Source: Corynebacterium lizhenjunii (lineage in GTDB: Bacteria > Actinomycetota > Actinomycetes > Mycobacteriales > Mycobacteriaceae). Taken from it: DNA of 64,000 nucleotides. The stretch spans positions 2,108,001 to 2,172,000 of the forward strand of contig NZ_CP064954.1 in NCBI RefSeq assembly GCF_011038655.2. Direction: 5' to 3'. Made by a program: the position numbers and the translations under genes. Below the pieces are notes generated by a model. The model saw only the letters and a list, made by a program, of their open reading frames with translations, was not told the DNA's origin and did not search any database. The first letter of the stretch is position 1. Every line of letters starts with the position of its first letter. Shown here one piece after another: positions 1-8,820 of this stretch.

Positions 1-62
1 TTACGTTTTAAAACCCCGGTGTTATAGTTATTCCTCGTTGCACAGCACAGAGCAACAAGCCA

Positions 63-135
63 GCGCCACTAGCTCAACTGGCAGAGCAACTGACTCTTAA
101 TCAGTGGGTTCGGGGTTCGAGTCCCTGGTGGCGCA
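63..135 (+). tRNA. tRNA-Lys (anticodon CTT)
   Basis: The acceptor stem GCGCCAC (63-69) pairs with GTGGCGC (128-134), followed by discriminator A. The anticodon loop is CTCTTAA, giving anticodon CTT for lysine AAG codons. The T arm is a standard GGTTCGAGTCC. CCA is not encoded (the next bases are CAATA). A -10-like TATAGT at 23-28 lies at promoter distance. Confidence 0.95.
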
Positions 136-141
136 CAATAC

Positions 142-171
142 AGGCCCGGAAGCTTCGGTTTCCGGGCCTTT
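142..171 (+). terminator. Rho-independent terminator of tRNA-Lys
   Basis: AGGCCCGGAA (142-151) and TTCCGGGCCT (160-169) form a long GC stem with a short loop, followed by a short T run. It sits directly downstream of the tRNA. Confidence 0.8.
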
Positions 172-218
172 GCCGTGACCACAGGCCTGCCGATGGAACC
201 ACGCGGCGACCGGCGGTC

Positions 219-257
219 GGCCTAATGGTCAATCACCATCACCATGGCCTAATGGTC
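219..257. repeat. Pair of 12-bp direct repeats before the array
   Basis: GGCCTAATGGTC occurs at 219-230 and again at 246-257, just outside the trailer (leader-distal) end of the CRISPR array. Between the terminator and the array (172-270) I see nothing else. Confidence 0.6.
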
Positions 258-270
258 GCCATAAGCCCGG

Positions 271-2437
271 GGTTCATCCCCGCTGGCGCGGGGCGGACTA
301 GCTCGAATGGCCGCAAATTCCGCCCTACGCAGGGCTCATCCCCGCTGGCGCGGGGCGGACTTGTTGATGCCAAGGTCATGGCTCCAGGTGGGGGGGCTCA
401 TCCCCGCTGGCGCGGGGCAGACGCGACGTCACGCCGGTAGGGCAAGGGTGGATACGGCTCATCCCCGCTGGCGCGGGGCGGACATCATGCAGGGCATTCG
501 TGAGTTCAATCATAACGGCTCATCCCCGCTGGCGCGGGGCGGACACCCACGAACAAGCACGCCGCCAAGCCCTGCCGGGCTCATCCCCGCTGGCGCGGGG
601 CGGACCGTGCCGTTTATCGCGCTAGCCGTGACTGAGAGGGCTCATCCCCGCTGGCGCGGGGCGGACGCCGCCGGGTCGAGGTAGAGGAACCTCGGCGGGG
701 GCTCATCCCCGCTGGCGCGGGGCGGACGTGTAGTCGCCGGGCTCGCATGACCGAGCAGCGGGCTCATCCCCGCTGGCGCGGGGCGGACTAGCGGTAGCGG
801 CCGACACTGTAGCTTCCTCGGGGCTCATCCCCGCTGGCGCGGGGCGGACGGGTCATGGCGCCACTCCCGCCGGGGCCTATAGGGCTCATCCCCGCTGGCG
901 CGGGGCGGACACACGTAGCAGGAACGTTCGAGCCTTCCTAGTGGGCTCATCCCCGCTGGCGCGGGGCGGACGAACTAGCCGACCCGGAGACCCTCCACGC
1001 CCCGGGCTCATCCCCGCTGGCGCGGGGCGGACTACTCCAGGGTCGGAAGGTAGCACAAGGCGACGGGCTCATCCCCGCTGGCGCGGGGCGGACGCTTCGG
1101 CGGGAAGTGCTACTAGCTCGGCATCAGGCTCATCCCCGCTGGCGCGGGGCGGACGAAGTCACCCACGAACAGGCACGCCGCCAGGCCGGCTCATCCCCGC
1201 TGGCGCGGGGCGGACCGGTAGGCGTGGTAAACGTCGCAGGCTTCACACGGCTCATCCCCGCTGGCGCGGGGCGGACCGCACCAGCAGAATCTCATCGGCC
1301 TTAATCTGCGGCTCATCCCCGCTGGCGCGGGGCGGACATCTACCTCGGCCTGTATCTCGTCTGTGGTCCAGGCTCATCCCCGCTGGCGCGGGGCGGACGG
1401 GGGCGCCGCCTGGGCGCGGAGCTTGGGGTGCGGCTCATCCCCGCTGGCGCGGGGCGGACCGGTAGGCGTGGTAAACGTCGCAGGCTTCACACGGCTCATC
1501 CCCGCTGGCGCGGGGCGGACCCCCAAATTATGGCCGGTGGGGGTGTGCGGTCAGGGCTCATCCCCGCTGGCGCGGGGCGGACCAAACCGGGGGTGACAGA
1601 CACCTACACACACCTGGGCTCATCCCCGCTGGCGCGGGGCGGACGTGCTGTGCCCACATGGACCCTTTCGGATCGAGGGCTCATCCCCGCTGGCGCGGGG
1701 CGGACACCTGGGGCTACCTACCGGCTGACTGCGAACGTGGCTCATCCCCGCTGGCGCGGGGCGGACGCCGCCCGCCTGGTGCTTGATGTGAACCGTCAAG
1801 GCTCATCCCCGCTGGCGCGGGGCGGACCAGCACCTGGCGCAGGGTGCGCACGGATTGAGCGGCTCATCCCCGCTGGCGCGGGGCGGACCCCACCAACTGA
1901 CACCTCCACGCGGGGGGCGCCGGCTCATCCCCGCTGGCGCGGGGCGGACCACCCTGCATTTTGGCGACGGGCGCAGCGTCAAGGCTCATCCCCGCTGGCG
2001 CGGGGCGGACGCCTACTATGCCCGCCAGTCTGACAGTGAGCTAGGCTCATCCCCGCTGGCGCGGGGCGGACCTACAGAGGGCCGCCCCATTGCTGGCGGT
2101 GTCGGGCTCATCCCCGCTGGCGCGGGGCGGACAGGAGACGGTGGGGGAGGTGCTAGACGGCGAGGGGCTCATCCCCGCTGGCGCGGGGCGGACCGATCAT
2201 GAATTTGGCGTCTCAGGTGCATGTGCGGCTCATCCCCGCTGGCGCGGGGCGGACCACTTGCCCATCGCTGACGAGCTCACCACCGTGGGCTCATCCCCGC
2301 TGGCGCGGGGCGGACCCCTGGATGCGGCACGTATTGGGGCCGGGTCGAGGCTCATCCCCGCTGGCGCGGGGCGGACCACCACGCTGCCCTCGACGGCGGT
2401 AAGGCGCGCGGCTCATCCCCGCTGGCGCGGGGCGGAC
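271..2437 (-). CRISPR. Type I-E CRISPR array, 36 repeats and 35 spacers
   Basis: The 28-nt repeat reads GTCCGCCCCGCG CCAGCGGG GATGAGCC on the minus strand, with the strong stem CCCCGC/GCGGGG expected for Cas6e cleavage. Spacers are 33 nt, apart from four of 34 (at 299, 361, 1521 and 1583). Orientation is minus: cas2 and a leader adjoin the 2437 end, while the degenerate repeats lie at the other end. Repeat 271-298 has T for C at its third plus-strand base, and repeat 395-422 has GGGCAGAC. The remaining repeats look identical. The spacers at 1216-1248 and 1460-1492 are identical, and those at 545-577 and 1155-1187 overlap one homologous target. Repeat uniformity and the complete cas operon beside it suggest an active array. 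Confidence 0.98.
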
Positions 2438-2515
2438 ACTGGATTACCAGCAAGAAGAGCCGTTGGAAGGTCATTTTAGGTATAGCTTTGCTCCGGCACA
2501 AGCTTCCTCCGGGGC
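2438..2515 (-). promoter_or_regulatory. CRISPR leader and array promoter
   Basis: This 78-bp stretch between the cas2 stop and the first leader-proximal repeat is richer in A/T than the array. On the minus strand it contains TATACC and TAAAAT, either of which could serve as a -10 box for pre-crRNA transcription. New spacers would be inserted at its 2438 side. It is short for a leader, so part of its function may extend into cas2. Confidence 0.65.
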
Positions 2516-2845
2516 TTACCCCCGCATGAAGCGGGCTTTGCTCCATCCGGTTCGGCGTTTGGTCGGGGCGCGAGAAACGGGCCGCCGCATGAGAGTGATT
2601 CCGTCGAAGTCAACAGGCTCCCAATCATGGCGGTGCACCCGAAAGTCAAGTCCTTGTTCATTGTCAGTCTGGAAAACCAAGATAGCTCGGCCATCTTTGG
2701 ACAGTTCTACGCAACGGTCCCACAGCAATTCCCGAACTCGGGCACTGGGCCTGCCCACAAAGACCCCGGGAGAGATCTCCAGGAGCCATTTGGTTAGGTC
2801 CCCGCGTAAACCAGCTGGGCATGCAGTAACTACCAGCACTATCAT
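2516..2845 (-). CDS. cas2: Cas2e, CRISPR adaptation protein
   Basis: A 109-aa protein that opens MIVLVVTACPAGLRGDLTKW, the I-E form of Cas2 (CasCas2-CT1978 type), with the typical L-R-G-x-L-t-r/k-W stretch and a central VRELLWDRC segment. Cas2 dimers bridge two Cas1 dimers to form the integrase that inserts new spacers next to the leader. Its start overlaps the end of cas1 by 4 nt (ATGA), so the two are translationally coupled. It is the last cas gene before the leader, the usual I-E position. Confidence 0.95.
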   Translation of the reverse strand: MIVLVVTACPAGLRGDLTKWLLEISPGVFVGRPSARVRELLWDRCVELSKDGRAILVFQTDNEQGLDFRVHRHDWEPVDFDGITLMRRPVSRAPTKRRTGWSKARFMRG

Positions 2846-3786
2846 GGATGCGATCCCTCAAGGTTATGCCAGTTCCTACCGGCCGCGATATTCTCTAGCT
2901 CATTCCATAGCAGCAGCTCGACATCGATGGATTCTGGGTCCTCATCGACCTCCATCAAGGCGTACAGATCCTTGACAATCCTTACCAAGAGCCTTCGCTC
3001 CACAACGCAATCACGCACAAGCCTTCGTACCTGAGCACTCGGATCCCCACTGGGATTAGCAGCGGCTTGAAATGCGGCCGGTATGGAAATGTCGGCCTTG
3101 TATAAGTCCGCAATGTCATAAACCAGTGCCCGATCCGTGCCGTTGTGAACAACGCCAAGGGCAGGAACGAAGCCCAGTGCCACGATAACGGCGTGCACCA
3201 CCCCGTACAAGGCGGCATTGGCCGCAGTCAGCATCTTGTTAATGAGGTCGCTAGATTCGAAGTCCTGCGGGTCGTAGCGTCGGCGGTCCCAATAGACCCC
3301 GTGAGCATCCGCGAACCGCTTGTATAGCTGCTTCATCCGTGCCCCTTCACGGCCGCGAAGCTGGGCCAGCGAAAGAGTGCTCACATCTTCATCGGGGAAT
3401 CGCATCTCATACATACGCCGGGCGCACCTCAGCCGGGTGCGCTGGTTAGATACCAGCTTCGCCTGAGCTTCCGCCATGCGTGAGGTCTTGGCCGGAGAGC
3501 GTCCGTGCGCGTAGTACCGGACTCCCTTCTCCCCTACCCACACAACGCTGACGCCGCAATCCCCGAGGAGGGCCATTGCGGCATAGCTTGCCGATGTCCC
3601 CGGCCCCAGCAGCAATGCTGCCAGGCTGGTAGCCGGCACATGGTACACGCCCTTTTCGTCAAGAATGGTAAGGGCATTGTTATCCCTGCTGATGGTCGCT
3701 CGTTCAACGTACAGGAAGGAAATCCTGGTGCTTATACGAGACAACTCTAAGCGGTCTACTGGGACGCTACCGGGGCCACGTGACAT
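2842..3786 (-). CDS. cas1: Cas1e, CRISPR integrase
   Basis: A 314-aa Cas1 with an N-terminal beta domain and a C-terminal helical nuclease domain. The expected metal ligands are visible: Glu in GREGARMKQLY (about residue 150), His in GVVHNGTDRALVYD (about 215), and Asp in YDIADLYK. With Cas2 it forms the spacer-acquisition complex. It begins 3 nt after the cas6e stop and overlaps cas2 by 4 nt, inside one tight operon. Length and residues are normal for type I-E, so adaptation should be intact. Confidence 0.97.
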   Translation of the reverse strand: MSRGPGSVPVDRLELSRISTRISFLYVERATISRDNNALTILDEKGVYHVPATSLAALLLGPGTSASYAAMALLGDCGVSVVWVGEKGVRYYAHGRSPAKTSRMAEAQAKLVSNQRTRLRCARRMYEMRFPDEDVSTLSLAQLRGREGARMKQLYKRFADAHGVYWDRRRYDPQDFESSDLINKMLTAANAALYGVVHAVIVALGFVPALGVVHNGTDRALVYDIADLYKADISIPAAFQAAANPSGDPSAQVRRLVRDCVVERRLLVRIVKDLYALMEVDEDPESIDVELLLWNELENIAAGRNWHNLEGSHP

Positions 3787-3789
3787 TTG

Positions 3790-4449
3790 TTATCCCTCCA
3801 CCGGAGCTAAGGTCAGGAGCCCACAACCATAGGCTCGCGCCCGACCAAGCCCCTGAGTCAAGGTGGTACGCAGCACGTCGGCATCAGTGACCTCTAAAAC
3901 GCCGCCGAAGCGCGCAGTCCGAATCACGACAGGCCGAGAGCCGCTCTGCTTCCTAAAGCGTAGGTCCTTGCGCTCAGCGACCCGCACCAGGTTTTGGCCA
4001 TCACTTTGGGGAATACAGAAGCCGCGGGTGGGACCGCGCTCCACCAACCAGTTCAGCTGCTGCTCTACAGTGACGTGCGGAAGAATCTTCCCACGGCTCT
4101 GGCCTGGCTGTGACACCGCCTGTACGGGATTTGCAACAACTTCAAAGGCCCACCGCTGCCCCTTTTTGATCTGCGCCAAAAACCTGGAGTAGTCCAATGA
4201 TTGTCCAGGGCGGGTATCCCAACCGGCCTGTTCCACGATATGCGTGACTTCAGGCTTTTCGGGGCCGACGATGTACAAGATATGTTCATGCTGCCGATTG
4301 TCGACCCGCCACAGCACTCTTGCGGAAGACTCATCAATGTCTGGTGGGAATGCGGAGCGGACGGCTGCGTGCATGGCCTGCGGGTTGGCTAGTAGTTTAG
4401 CCGCGCCACGCTTGTGCGGGTTGATATATAGCCTGGTGAGGGTGCTCAT
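3790..4449 (-). CDS. cas6e: Cas6e (CasE/Cse3), crRNA-processing endoribonuclease
   Basis: A 219-aa protein of the CasE family. It starts MSTLTRLYINPHKRG, has a conserved HAAVRSAFP segment near residue 28 (catalytic His region) and ends in the Gly-rich RNA-binding loop GLGRARAYGCGLLTL. It cleaves pre-crRNA 3' of the repeat hairpin and stays on the crRNA as a Cascade subunit. Here that leaves a handle of AUGAGCC plus one base. Its ATG overlaps the cas5e stop by 4 nt. Confidence 0.96.
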   Translation of the reverse strand: MSTLTRLYINPHKRGAAKLLANPQAMHAAVRSAFPPDIDESSARVLWRVDNRQHEHILYIVGPEKPEVTHIVEQAGWDTRPGQSLDYSRFLAQIKKGQRWAFEVVANPVQAVSQPGQSRGKILPHVTVEQQLNWLVERGPTRGFCIPQSDGQNLVRVAERKDLRFRKQSGSRPVVIRTARFGGVLEVTDADVLRTTLTQGLGRARAYGCGLLTLAPVEG

Positions 4450-5144
4450 GCTCGCATCACCGCTTCAAAAAATGGGTCGGTTACTTGGGAGTCAAGATTT
4501 TCTACCAGCACTCCTTCAGGATCCTGAATGACCTCCCGCCACGCATACTGCCTATGGGTCTGGGCGAATGAGACAGGTACGTCGCGGTGGGGTTCGCCCT
4601 TTTCTCCCGGAGTAGTATCGCGGTAGATCGGTAGATTCACGGTCGCTGACCTTGCTTTGCGATGGTGCGCGGCTGCATGCCATGGTTCCGCGCGCAAGGC
4701 CTGGCACAGATCACCTTCGCGAATGCCCAAGCTAAGTTGTAGCGGAGCAGGGCACGAGCGCCGGCCAAGGTACAACGGGAAACGTGGGCTGTGCAGAGCA
4801 GCCTCCAGGCTCGAGAGAAACTCCCTGTCGGCAGACTCCACAGCGGCCACGAACACTGCATCTGTTAAGTAGTGCCGCGTGACCAGATTCGGGTTCTGTG
4901 CCTTAGGTTCTAACGCTGTCTGGAAGTCGCGCAACACCGTGCCCGGCTGGTCCACCCGGACACCAAAGCGCAAACCTGCCAGGTCTTCCAGAGGATCTGT
5001 ACGACGCCGACCCACCGCCGCCGCAAGCAGGCCAATGACACCGGACTTGCTAGGGACAGCCTGAGTAGTGCGCTGCTTATAACGCGAGTCGTCTCCCCAT
5101 GACTGCAGAGGACCCTTCAGTAATAAAAGCAGTGAATGAGGCAC
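4446..5144 (-). CDS. cas5e: Cas5e (CasD), Cascade subunit binding the crRNA 5' handle
   Basis: A 232-aa protein that begins PHSLLLLLKGPLQSWGDDSR and then has VPSKSGVIGLLAAAVGR, both characteristic of Cas5e. It caps the 5' handle end of the Cascade backbone. The start is GTG at 5144, two bases after the cas7e stop, so translation is probably coupled. The C-terminal ENLDSQVTDPFFEAVMRA is typical of the family. Confidence 0.95.
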   Translation of the reverse strand: MPHSLLLLLKGPLQSWGDDSRYKQRTTQAVPSKSGVIGLLAAAVGRRRTDPLEDLAGLRFGVRVDQPGTVLRDFQTALEPKAQNPNLVTRHYLTDAVFVAAVESADREFLSSLEAALHSPRFPLYLGRRSCPAPLQLSLGIREGDLCQALRAEPWHAAAHHRKARSATVNLPIYRDTTPGEKGEPHRDVPVSFAQTHRQYAWREVIQDPEGVLVENLDSQVTDPFFEAVMRA

Positions 5145-5146
5145 GG

Positions 5147-6307
5147 TTAAGCCTCCGACTGCAGTTCACGGATCGCTTGAGCAATCCGCTCGCCCAGCTG
5201 CGGCAAGGTGACAACCTGGGCAAATTCAGCAAATGGCTCCGCTAGTTCGCCAATTGCCAATACGAACTGAGCGTGCGGTGCAATGCCGTACGTGTGCTGA
5301 ATGTCAGCAGCTTCAGTGGCCAGAGCCCGAGCACCAGTGAGACGGCGACCGTCCTTCGCAGTTGCCACCACTGGCTCCTCAAAAGCGCTGACCAAAGACA
5401 CCGAGCGCTGATCACTGACCGTCACATAGACCAGTTCCGGCAGCGTATTATGCGCGAAGGAGTTCTGCTTACCGCTGGGTAGAGAGGTGATAAAGGAGTC
5501 TACGAACGCGGCGACCACCTCCACCACCTCTTCAGATGCAGCCAAGTTTTCCGCCAACGAGTCCACGTCAACGGTGGCAAACCTGTAGAGGGTGGACGAC
5601 ATCATCTGCGTGGTACCGATCATCCCCGCCCCCGTCTCCTTGCGGTCCACCACGACATCATCAACTGCAGTGTAGTAATCAAACTCTGGCTCAGACTCGT
5701 GGATCCCCAGGGCGTGCGCCACCTGCACGGATGCATCCACATTGTGGGCGGCATCATCAGCTACCATGCGTCCAAACAAGGCCATATCAATAGAATGCTC
5801 AGAGTCAAGAATTCCCGTGGCCTCCTTCTTCGAGAACGACTCACCATTCTTGTCGAGGATTGCACGAGCCGCAGCGTCAATCTGGTGGCTGCTCATGAAG
5901 TACAGATACCCAATTTCCGGATACTGTACTTTTTGCTCATCAACTTTCTGCTCATCATCGTCTGCTGCAGAGTTCTTGGGATCCACCAGCTTGATCTTTG
6001 CCGCCGAAAACAGCGACTTGACCCCGGCAACCGCCGCCTCAGCATCCCAGGCTTGCCCGGATTCTTCTGCAAGCTCTTGGATACGGCGGCAAATCAAGTC
6101 ACCGACCAGGCGGGTACGCTTTCCCAGCCGCTCAGAAGGGAAACGCTGGGCAAAGTCTTCGCGAATGGCGCGCTTCCAAGACTGCGAGGACACGCGTTGG
6201 CGCTGGACGCCACCGAAGCGGGCGGTCTTGGGTGCACCCATGTCATCCCGGTTAATCAGGCTGGGTGGAATCGTTTGGAGGGCGTGAATATCAACAGTAA
6301 TAGACAT
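5147..6307 (-). CDS. cas7e: Cas7e (CasC/Cse4), Cascade backbone subunit
   Basis: A 386-aa Cas7 of type I-E. The N-terminus (IHALQTIPPSLINRDDMGAP followed by KTARFGGVQRQRVSSQSWKR) is diagnostic. Six copies polymerise along the crRNA, and the thumbs of Cas7 kink out every sixth base of the guide-target duplex, which matters for the mini-CRISPR match described at 11620-11656. An AAAGGAC ribosome site lies upstream of the ATG, with 18 nt to the cse2 stop. Confidence 0.97.
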   Translation of the reverse strand: MSITVDIHALQTIPPSLINRDDMGAPKTARFGGVQRQRVSSQSWKRAIREDFAQRFPSERLGKRTRLVGDLICRRIQELAEESGQAWDAEAAVAGVKSLFSAAKIKLVDPKNSAADDDEQKVDEQKVQYPEIGYLYFMSSHQIDAAARAILDKNGESFSKKEATGILDSEHSIDMALFGRMVADDAAHNVDASVQVAHALGIHESEPEFDYYTAVDDVVVDRKETGAGMIGTTQMMSSTLYRFATVDVDSLAENLAASEEVVEVVAAFVDSFITSLPSGKQNSFAHNTLPELVYVTVSDQRSVSLVSAFEEPVVATAKDGRRLTGARALATEAADIQHTYGIAPHAQFVLAIGELAEPFAEFAQVVTLPQLGERIAQAIRELQSEA

Positions 6308-6325
6308 GGAAGTTGTCCTTTCGGA

Positions 6326-7006
6326 TTAGGAGTGGATGGTCTCAGTATTGGCAGAACCAGAGTTAGCAGAAGGCTGCGACGCTGTACCCGCAGTGGACTG
6401 GCCGGGGGCATCGGCAGACACGTATGGTGCCAGCGCAAAGTCCCGACCCCAACGCAACAGCACACGGTTACGCAAACGGGGACTACGCAGCCAGCGCAGG
6501 TCCTCAGCCAAAAGGCCATAGTCGAGCACGAGGTCGGCTGAGCGCAGCAAGGTGACCAGAGAGCGGATGTGGTAGAGCTGCGTATCTGGGTTATTGCTCA
6601 GGAGCACGGCATCAAAGCGAGGCTTCAAAGACTCTGAACGTCCGCGGTGATACAGCAGGCCGCACGCACGGCCAAAAGTCATGCCGTCCTGATGCACAGG
6701 CCTGCGCGCTGACTGTGCATGAAGCGCAAAAAGAGTCAGAGCAGTAAATGCAGCTTCCTCCTCATAAGTGGCGAACCCCTGGGAGTCCACCGTTGGCTCC
6801 GCGAGTTTCGGGTAGAGCAAGTCAAGCGCTGCTGCGAATCCCAGTGGGGCATCCGTAGGCTTCTTGCCTGCAAGGCGGCGCAGCTCTGCGAGCGTAGCCT
6901 TGGTTGAGCTCTTCGCATCTGCACCAGACAGTAGGTCTTGTTGCAACGCGTTCACGGCGGCGGTGACTGCCTGGTAGAGGCGCGAAAGCGTTTGTTTCTG
7001 AGTCAA
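6326..7006 (-). CDS. cse2: Cse2 (CasB), Cascade small subunit
   Basis: A 226-aa helical protein of the Cse2 family. The pattern GMTFGRACGLLYHRGR, then ...DAVLLSNNPDTQLYHIRSLV and LDYGLLAEDLRWLRSP, is family-typical. Dimers line the belly of Cascade and hold the R-loop. The start is TTG at 7006, chosen because a strong AAAGGAGGA site sits 7 nt upstream and the cse1 stop is only 1 nt away. The C-terminal 30 residues are rich in Ala/Ser/Gly and look disordered. Confidence 0.93.
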   Translation of the reverse strand: MTQKQTLSRLYQAVTAAVNALQQDLLSGADAKSSTKATLAELRRLAGKKPTDAPLGFAAALDLLYPKLAEPTVDSQGFATYEEEAAFTALTLFALHAQSARRPVHQDGMTFGRACGLLYHRGRSESLKPRFDAVLLSNNPDTQLYHIRSLVTLLRSADLVLDYGLLAEDLRWLRSPRLRNRVLLRWGRDFALAPYVSADAPGQSTAGTASQPSANSGSANTETIHS

Positions 7007-7007
7007 C

Positions 7008-8720
7008 TTATTCCTCCTTTGACGTTAAGGTGGTGGACAGGGAGCGTGCTTGGGCGTCATCCAATAAAGGAAGTGACGCCCGCAGACTGCGACAAAGTCG
7101 CGAGAAATAGGTGGCTGCGGTTACTATCTGCGCAGCATCCGCACCCGAGCGCGGATCAGGCCGCCCCACAAGTGCCTTCGGGCCAGCGGAACGCATAAGC
7201 ACCTCCGCTTCAGCCACAATGGCGCTTTCTACCTCACGCTGCCAGGACTGCGCGTAAGCTCCTGGGTCGGGTTGTCCGGCCCAGCCGGATAGCCATTCAT
7301 TAAACCGACCCTCCAGCTGTCCCAGGATAGAGTCAGTGGACCCCGATTGGAACGCATAATCCCCGCCCGCAGCCACCAAGAGATTGCCGGCGAATTGCCC
7401 CAGGTTGATGGCCGCAGCCATCGTTGCGGCGGCAGCGTTGAGCACCGCGCGGCGCGCCACGGGGTTATCACTTGCCAACAGTGCCGGAGGTAGTACCACG
7501 GTAGACGCCGTGGTACTTGCTACCGATGAGGCCTGCGCACCATACTCCACGGATACCAGCTGAACCGGGAGCAGCGAGCGCTCCAGGACTTCGTCTGCCC
7601 AATACTCCATCAGCTGGTTAAAAATCTCTGGCCGCTTTGGTGCCAGCCCCTTCTTAGAGCCGGTGGCGCCACTCAAATACGGTAAGTCGGACTCTATGGC
7701 AAGAAGTGGCTCTAATGAACGCCACACCGTACGCTGCGGGTCAAAGGGCCGCGGATAAAAGGCATCAAATCCTTTCTTCGACTTGTTTGGGCTAAACCGG
7801 TACGGAGTCATCGGATCCCCAAAGACATTCAGCCCGGCATCGGGAATCTGGTCCCCATTGGACACCAATACTGAAGTCACCTGGCTACCGTTGTGGTGCA
7901 GGCGCACCCGCCTGGATTGCCACGTAGCCAAGTCCGCAGGTCCGCCAATCTCAATGACGCCACCGTTGCGCTGCGCGGCTGTGTCCACCGAGCGCTCCCA
8001 CACGGGCAAATCCTGATGCTCCTCAGAACCGGATACCAGGCAATCACGGGTGGTATTGAGCACTAGCGTTTCCCGCAGGTTCTTCCCAACCAGGAAAGTT
8101 CCACCGGTCATCCCACTCCAGCCAACGCCGATAGGGAAACCCTTGCCGTTTTTCACCCGGGGGTCTCCCACGGCGCCGGACTTAATTCCGGAGTAGTCAT
8201 AGGCTTGGACGTACACCAGCCAACGGGCCGCCTCCGCGAAAGACAAAGTCTCACGCGGCTGCCCTGCCCTCATGGTAAAGAACTCCGCCTCCGCCTCCGG
8301 CACTATCCGGCTTACAGGGGCAGTTACCCCGCTTTTGGTGTGCAGGTCTGCCACCTGCATGAAAGGCGCAGTGGAATGGAGCAGATCAAAGCGCCCGGCG
8401 TGCCGATCCAGGTAGTCCAGCACCTTAGTGTCTGGTTTTCCCTGGGCGACTTCCTCCATGCGCTCCTCAAACCAGTCCGGCATGGAAAAATCCATCCGCG
8501 CCGTGGGGCCATCCACATGGTGGGACCGCCACAAGACCGCCAGGATTACCCGCAATACCGCGTAATCCTGGGCCGGCGAGTCGCCGCGAATGGCTAACAG
8601 TGGCTCGTCGCCTGTGAAAATCTGCCGCAAACCCACACAGCGTGGGTTGCCTTTGCTATCCACGCAGGAGATCCAGGGCTCTTCAATCAGCGAGAAACTA
8701 ATAATTTCCTCGGAATTCAT
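7008..8720 (-). CDS. cse1: Cse1 (CasA/Cas8e), Cascade large subunit
   Basis: A 570-aa Cse1 protein. It opens ISFSLIEEPWISCVDSKGNP, the standard N-terminus of the family (F-N-L-x-x-x-P-W-I). It recognises the PAM in invading DNA and recruits Cas3. A TAGGAGG site lies 6 nt before the ATG. The 100-nt gap to cas3 is the only large gap in the operon and holds a stem-loop, so Cascade genes may be tuned separately from cas3. The C-terminal part corresponds to the four-helix bundle. Confidence 0.96.
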   Translation of the reverse strand: MNSEEIISFSLIEEPWISCVDSKGNPRCVGLRQIFTGDEPLLAIRGDSPAQDYAVLRVILAVLWRSHHVDGPTARMDFSMPDWFEERMEEVAQGKPDTKVLDYLDRHAGRFDLLHSTAPFMQVADLHTKSGVTAPVSRIVPEAEAEFFTMRAGQPRETLSFAEAARWLVYVQAYDYSGIKSGAVGDPRVKNGKGFPIGVGWSGMTGGTFLVGKNLRETLVLNTTRDCLVSGSEEHQDLPVWERSVDTAAQRNGGVIEIGGPADLATWQSRRVRLHHNGSQVTSVLVSNGDQIPDAGLNVFGDPMTPYRFSPNKSKKGFDAFYPRPFDPQRTVWRSLEPLLAIESDLPYLSGATGSKKGLAPKRPEIFNQLMEYWADEVLERSLLPVQLVSVEYGAQASSVASTTASTVVLPPALLASDNPVARRAVLNAAAATMAAAINLGQFAGNLLVAAGGDYAFQSGSTDSILGQLEGRFNEWLSGWAGQPDPGAYAQSWQREVESAIVAEAEVLMRSAGPKALVGRPDPRSGADAAQIVTAATYFSRLCRSLRASLPLLDDAQARSLSTTLTSKEE

Positions 8721-8820
8721 GTTCTACCTCCTATCCGATTTCCTCGTTGTGATTAGTTGATTGGTTGATTCGTACTCTGCGGCGGGGTCGCCGCGAGCAC
8801 CCACACCATGCGTCTTTCTG
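8721..8820 (-). promoter_or_regulatory. cas3-cse1 gap with stem-loop and 8-bp repeats
   Basis: On the minus strand the gap holds a stem-loop, GCGGCG-ACCC-CGCCGC (8779-8794). After it come three imperfect 8-bp units (AATCAACC, AATCAACT, AATCACAA) and then the cse1 ribosome site. There is no T run after the stem, so it may be a processing or stability element, or the region may carry an internal promoter for the Cascade genes. These functions are inference. Confidence 0.5.

Noticed and set aside
225..2479. Overlapping plus-strand frames with repeats such as SSPLARGG and LIPAGAGRT
   Set aside because: They are translations of the CRISPR repeat in three frames; the 61-nt period makes them open by chance.
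2463..2975. Plus-strand frame opposite cas2 and leader
   Set aside because: It is antisense to cas2 and cas1, which are unambiguous.
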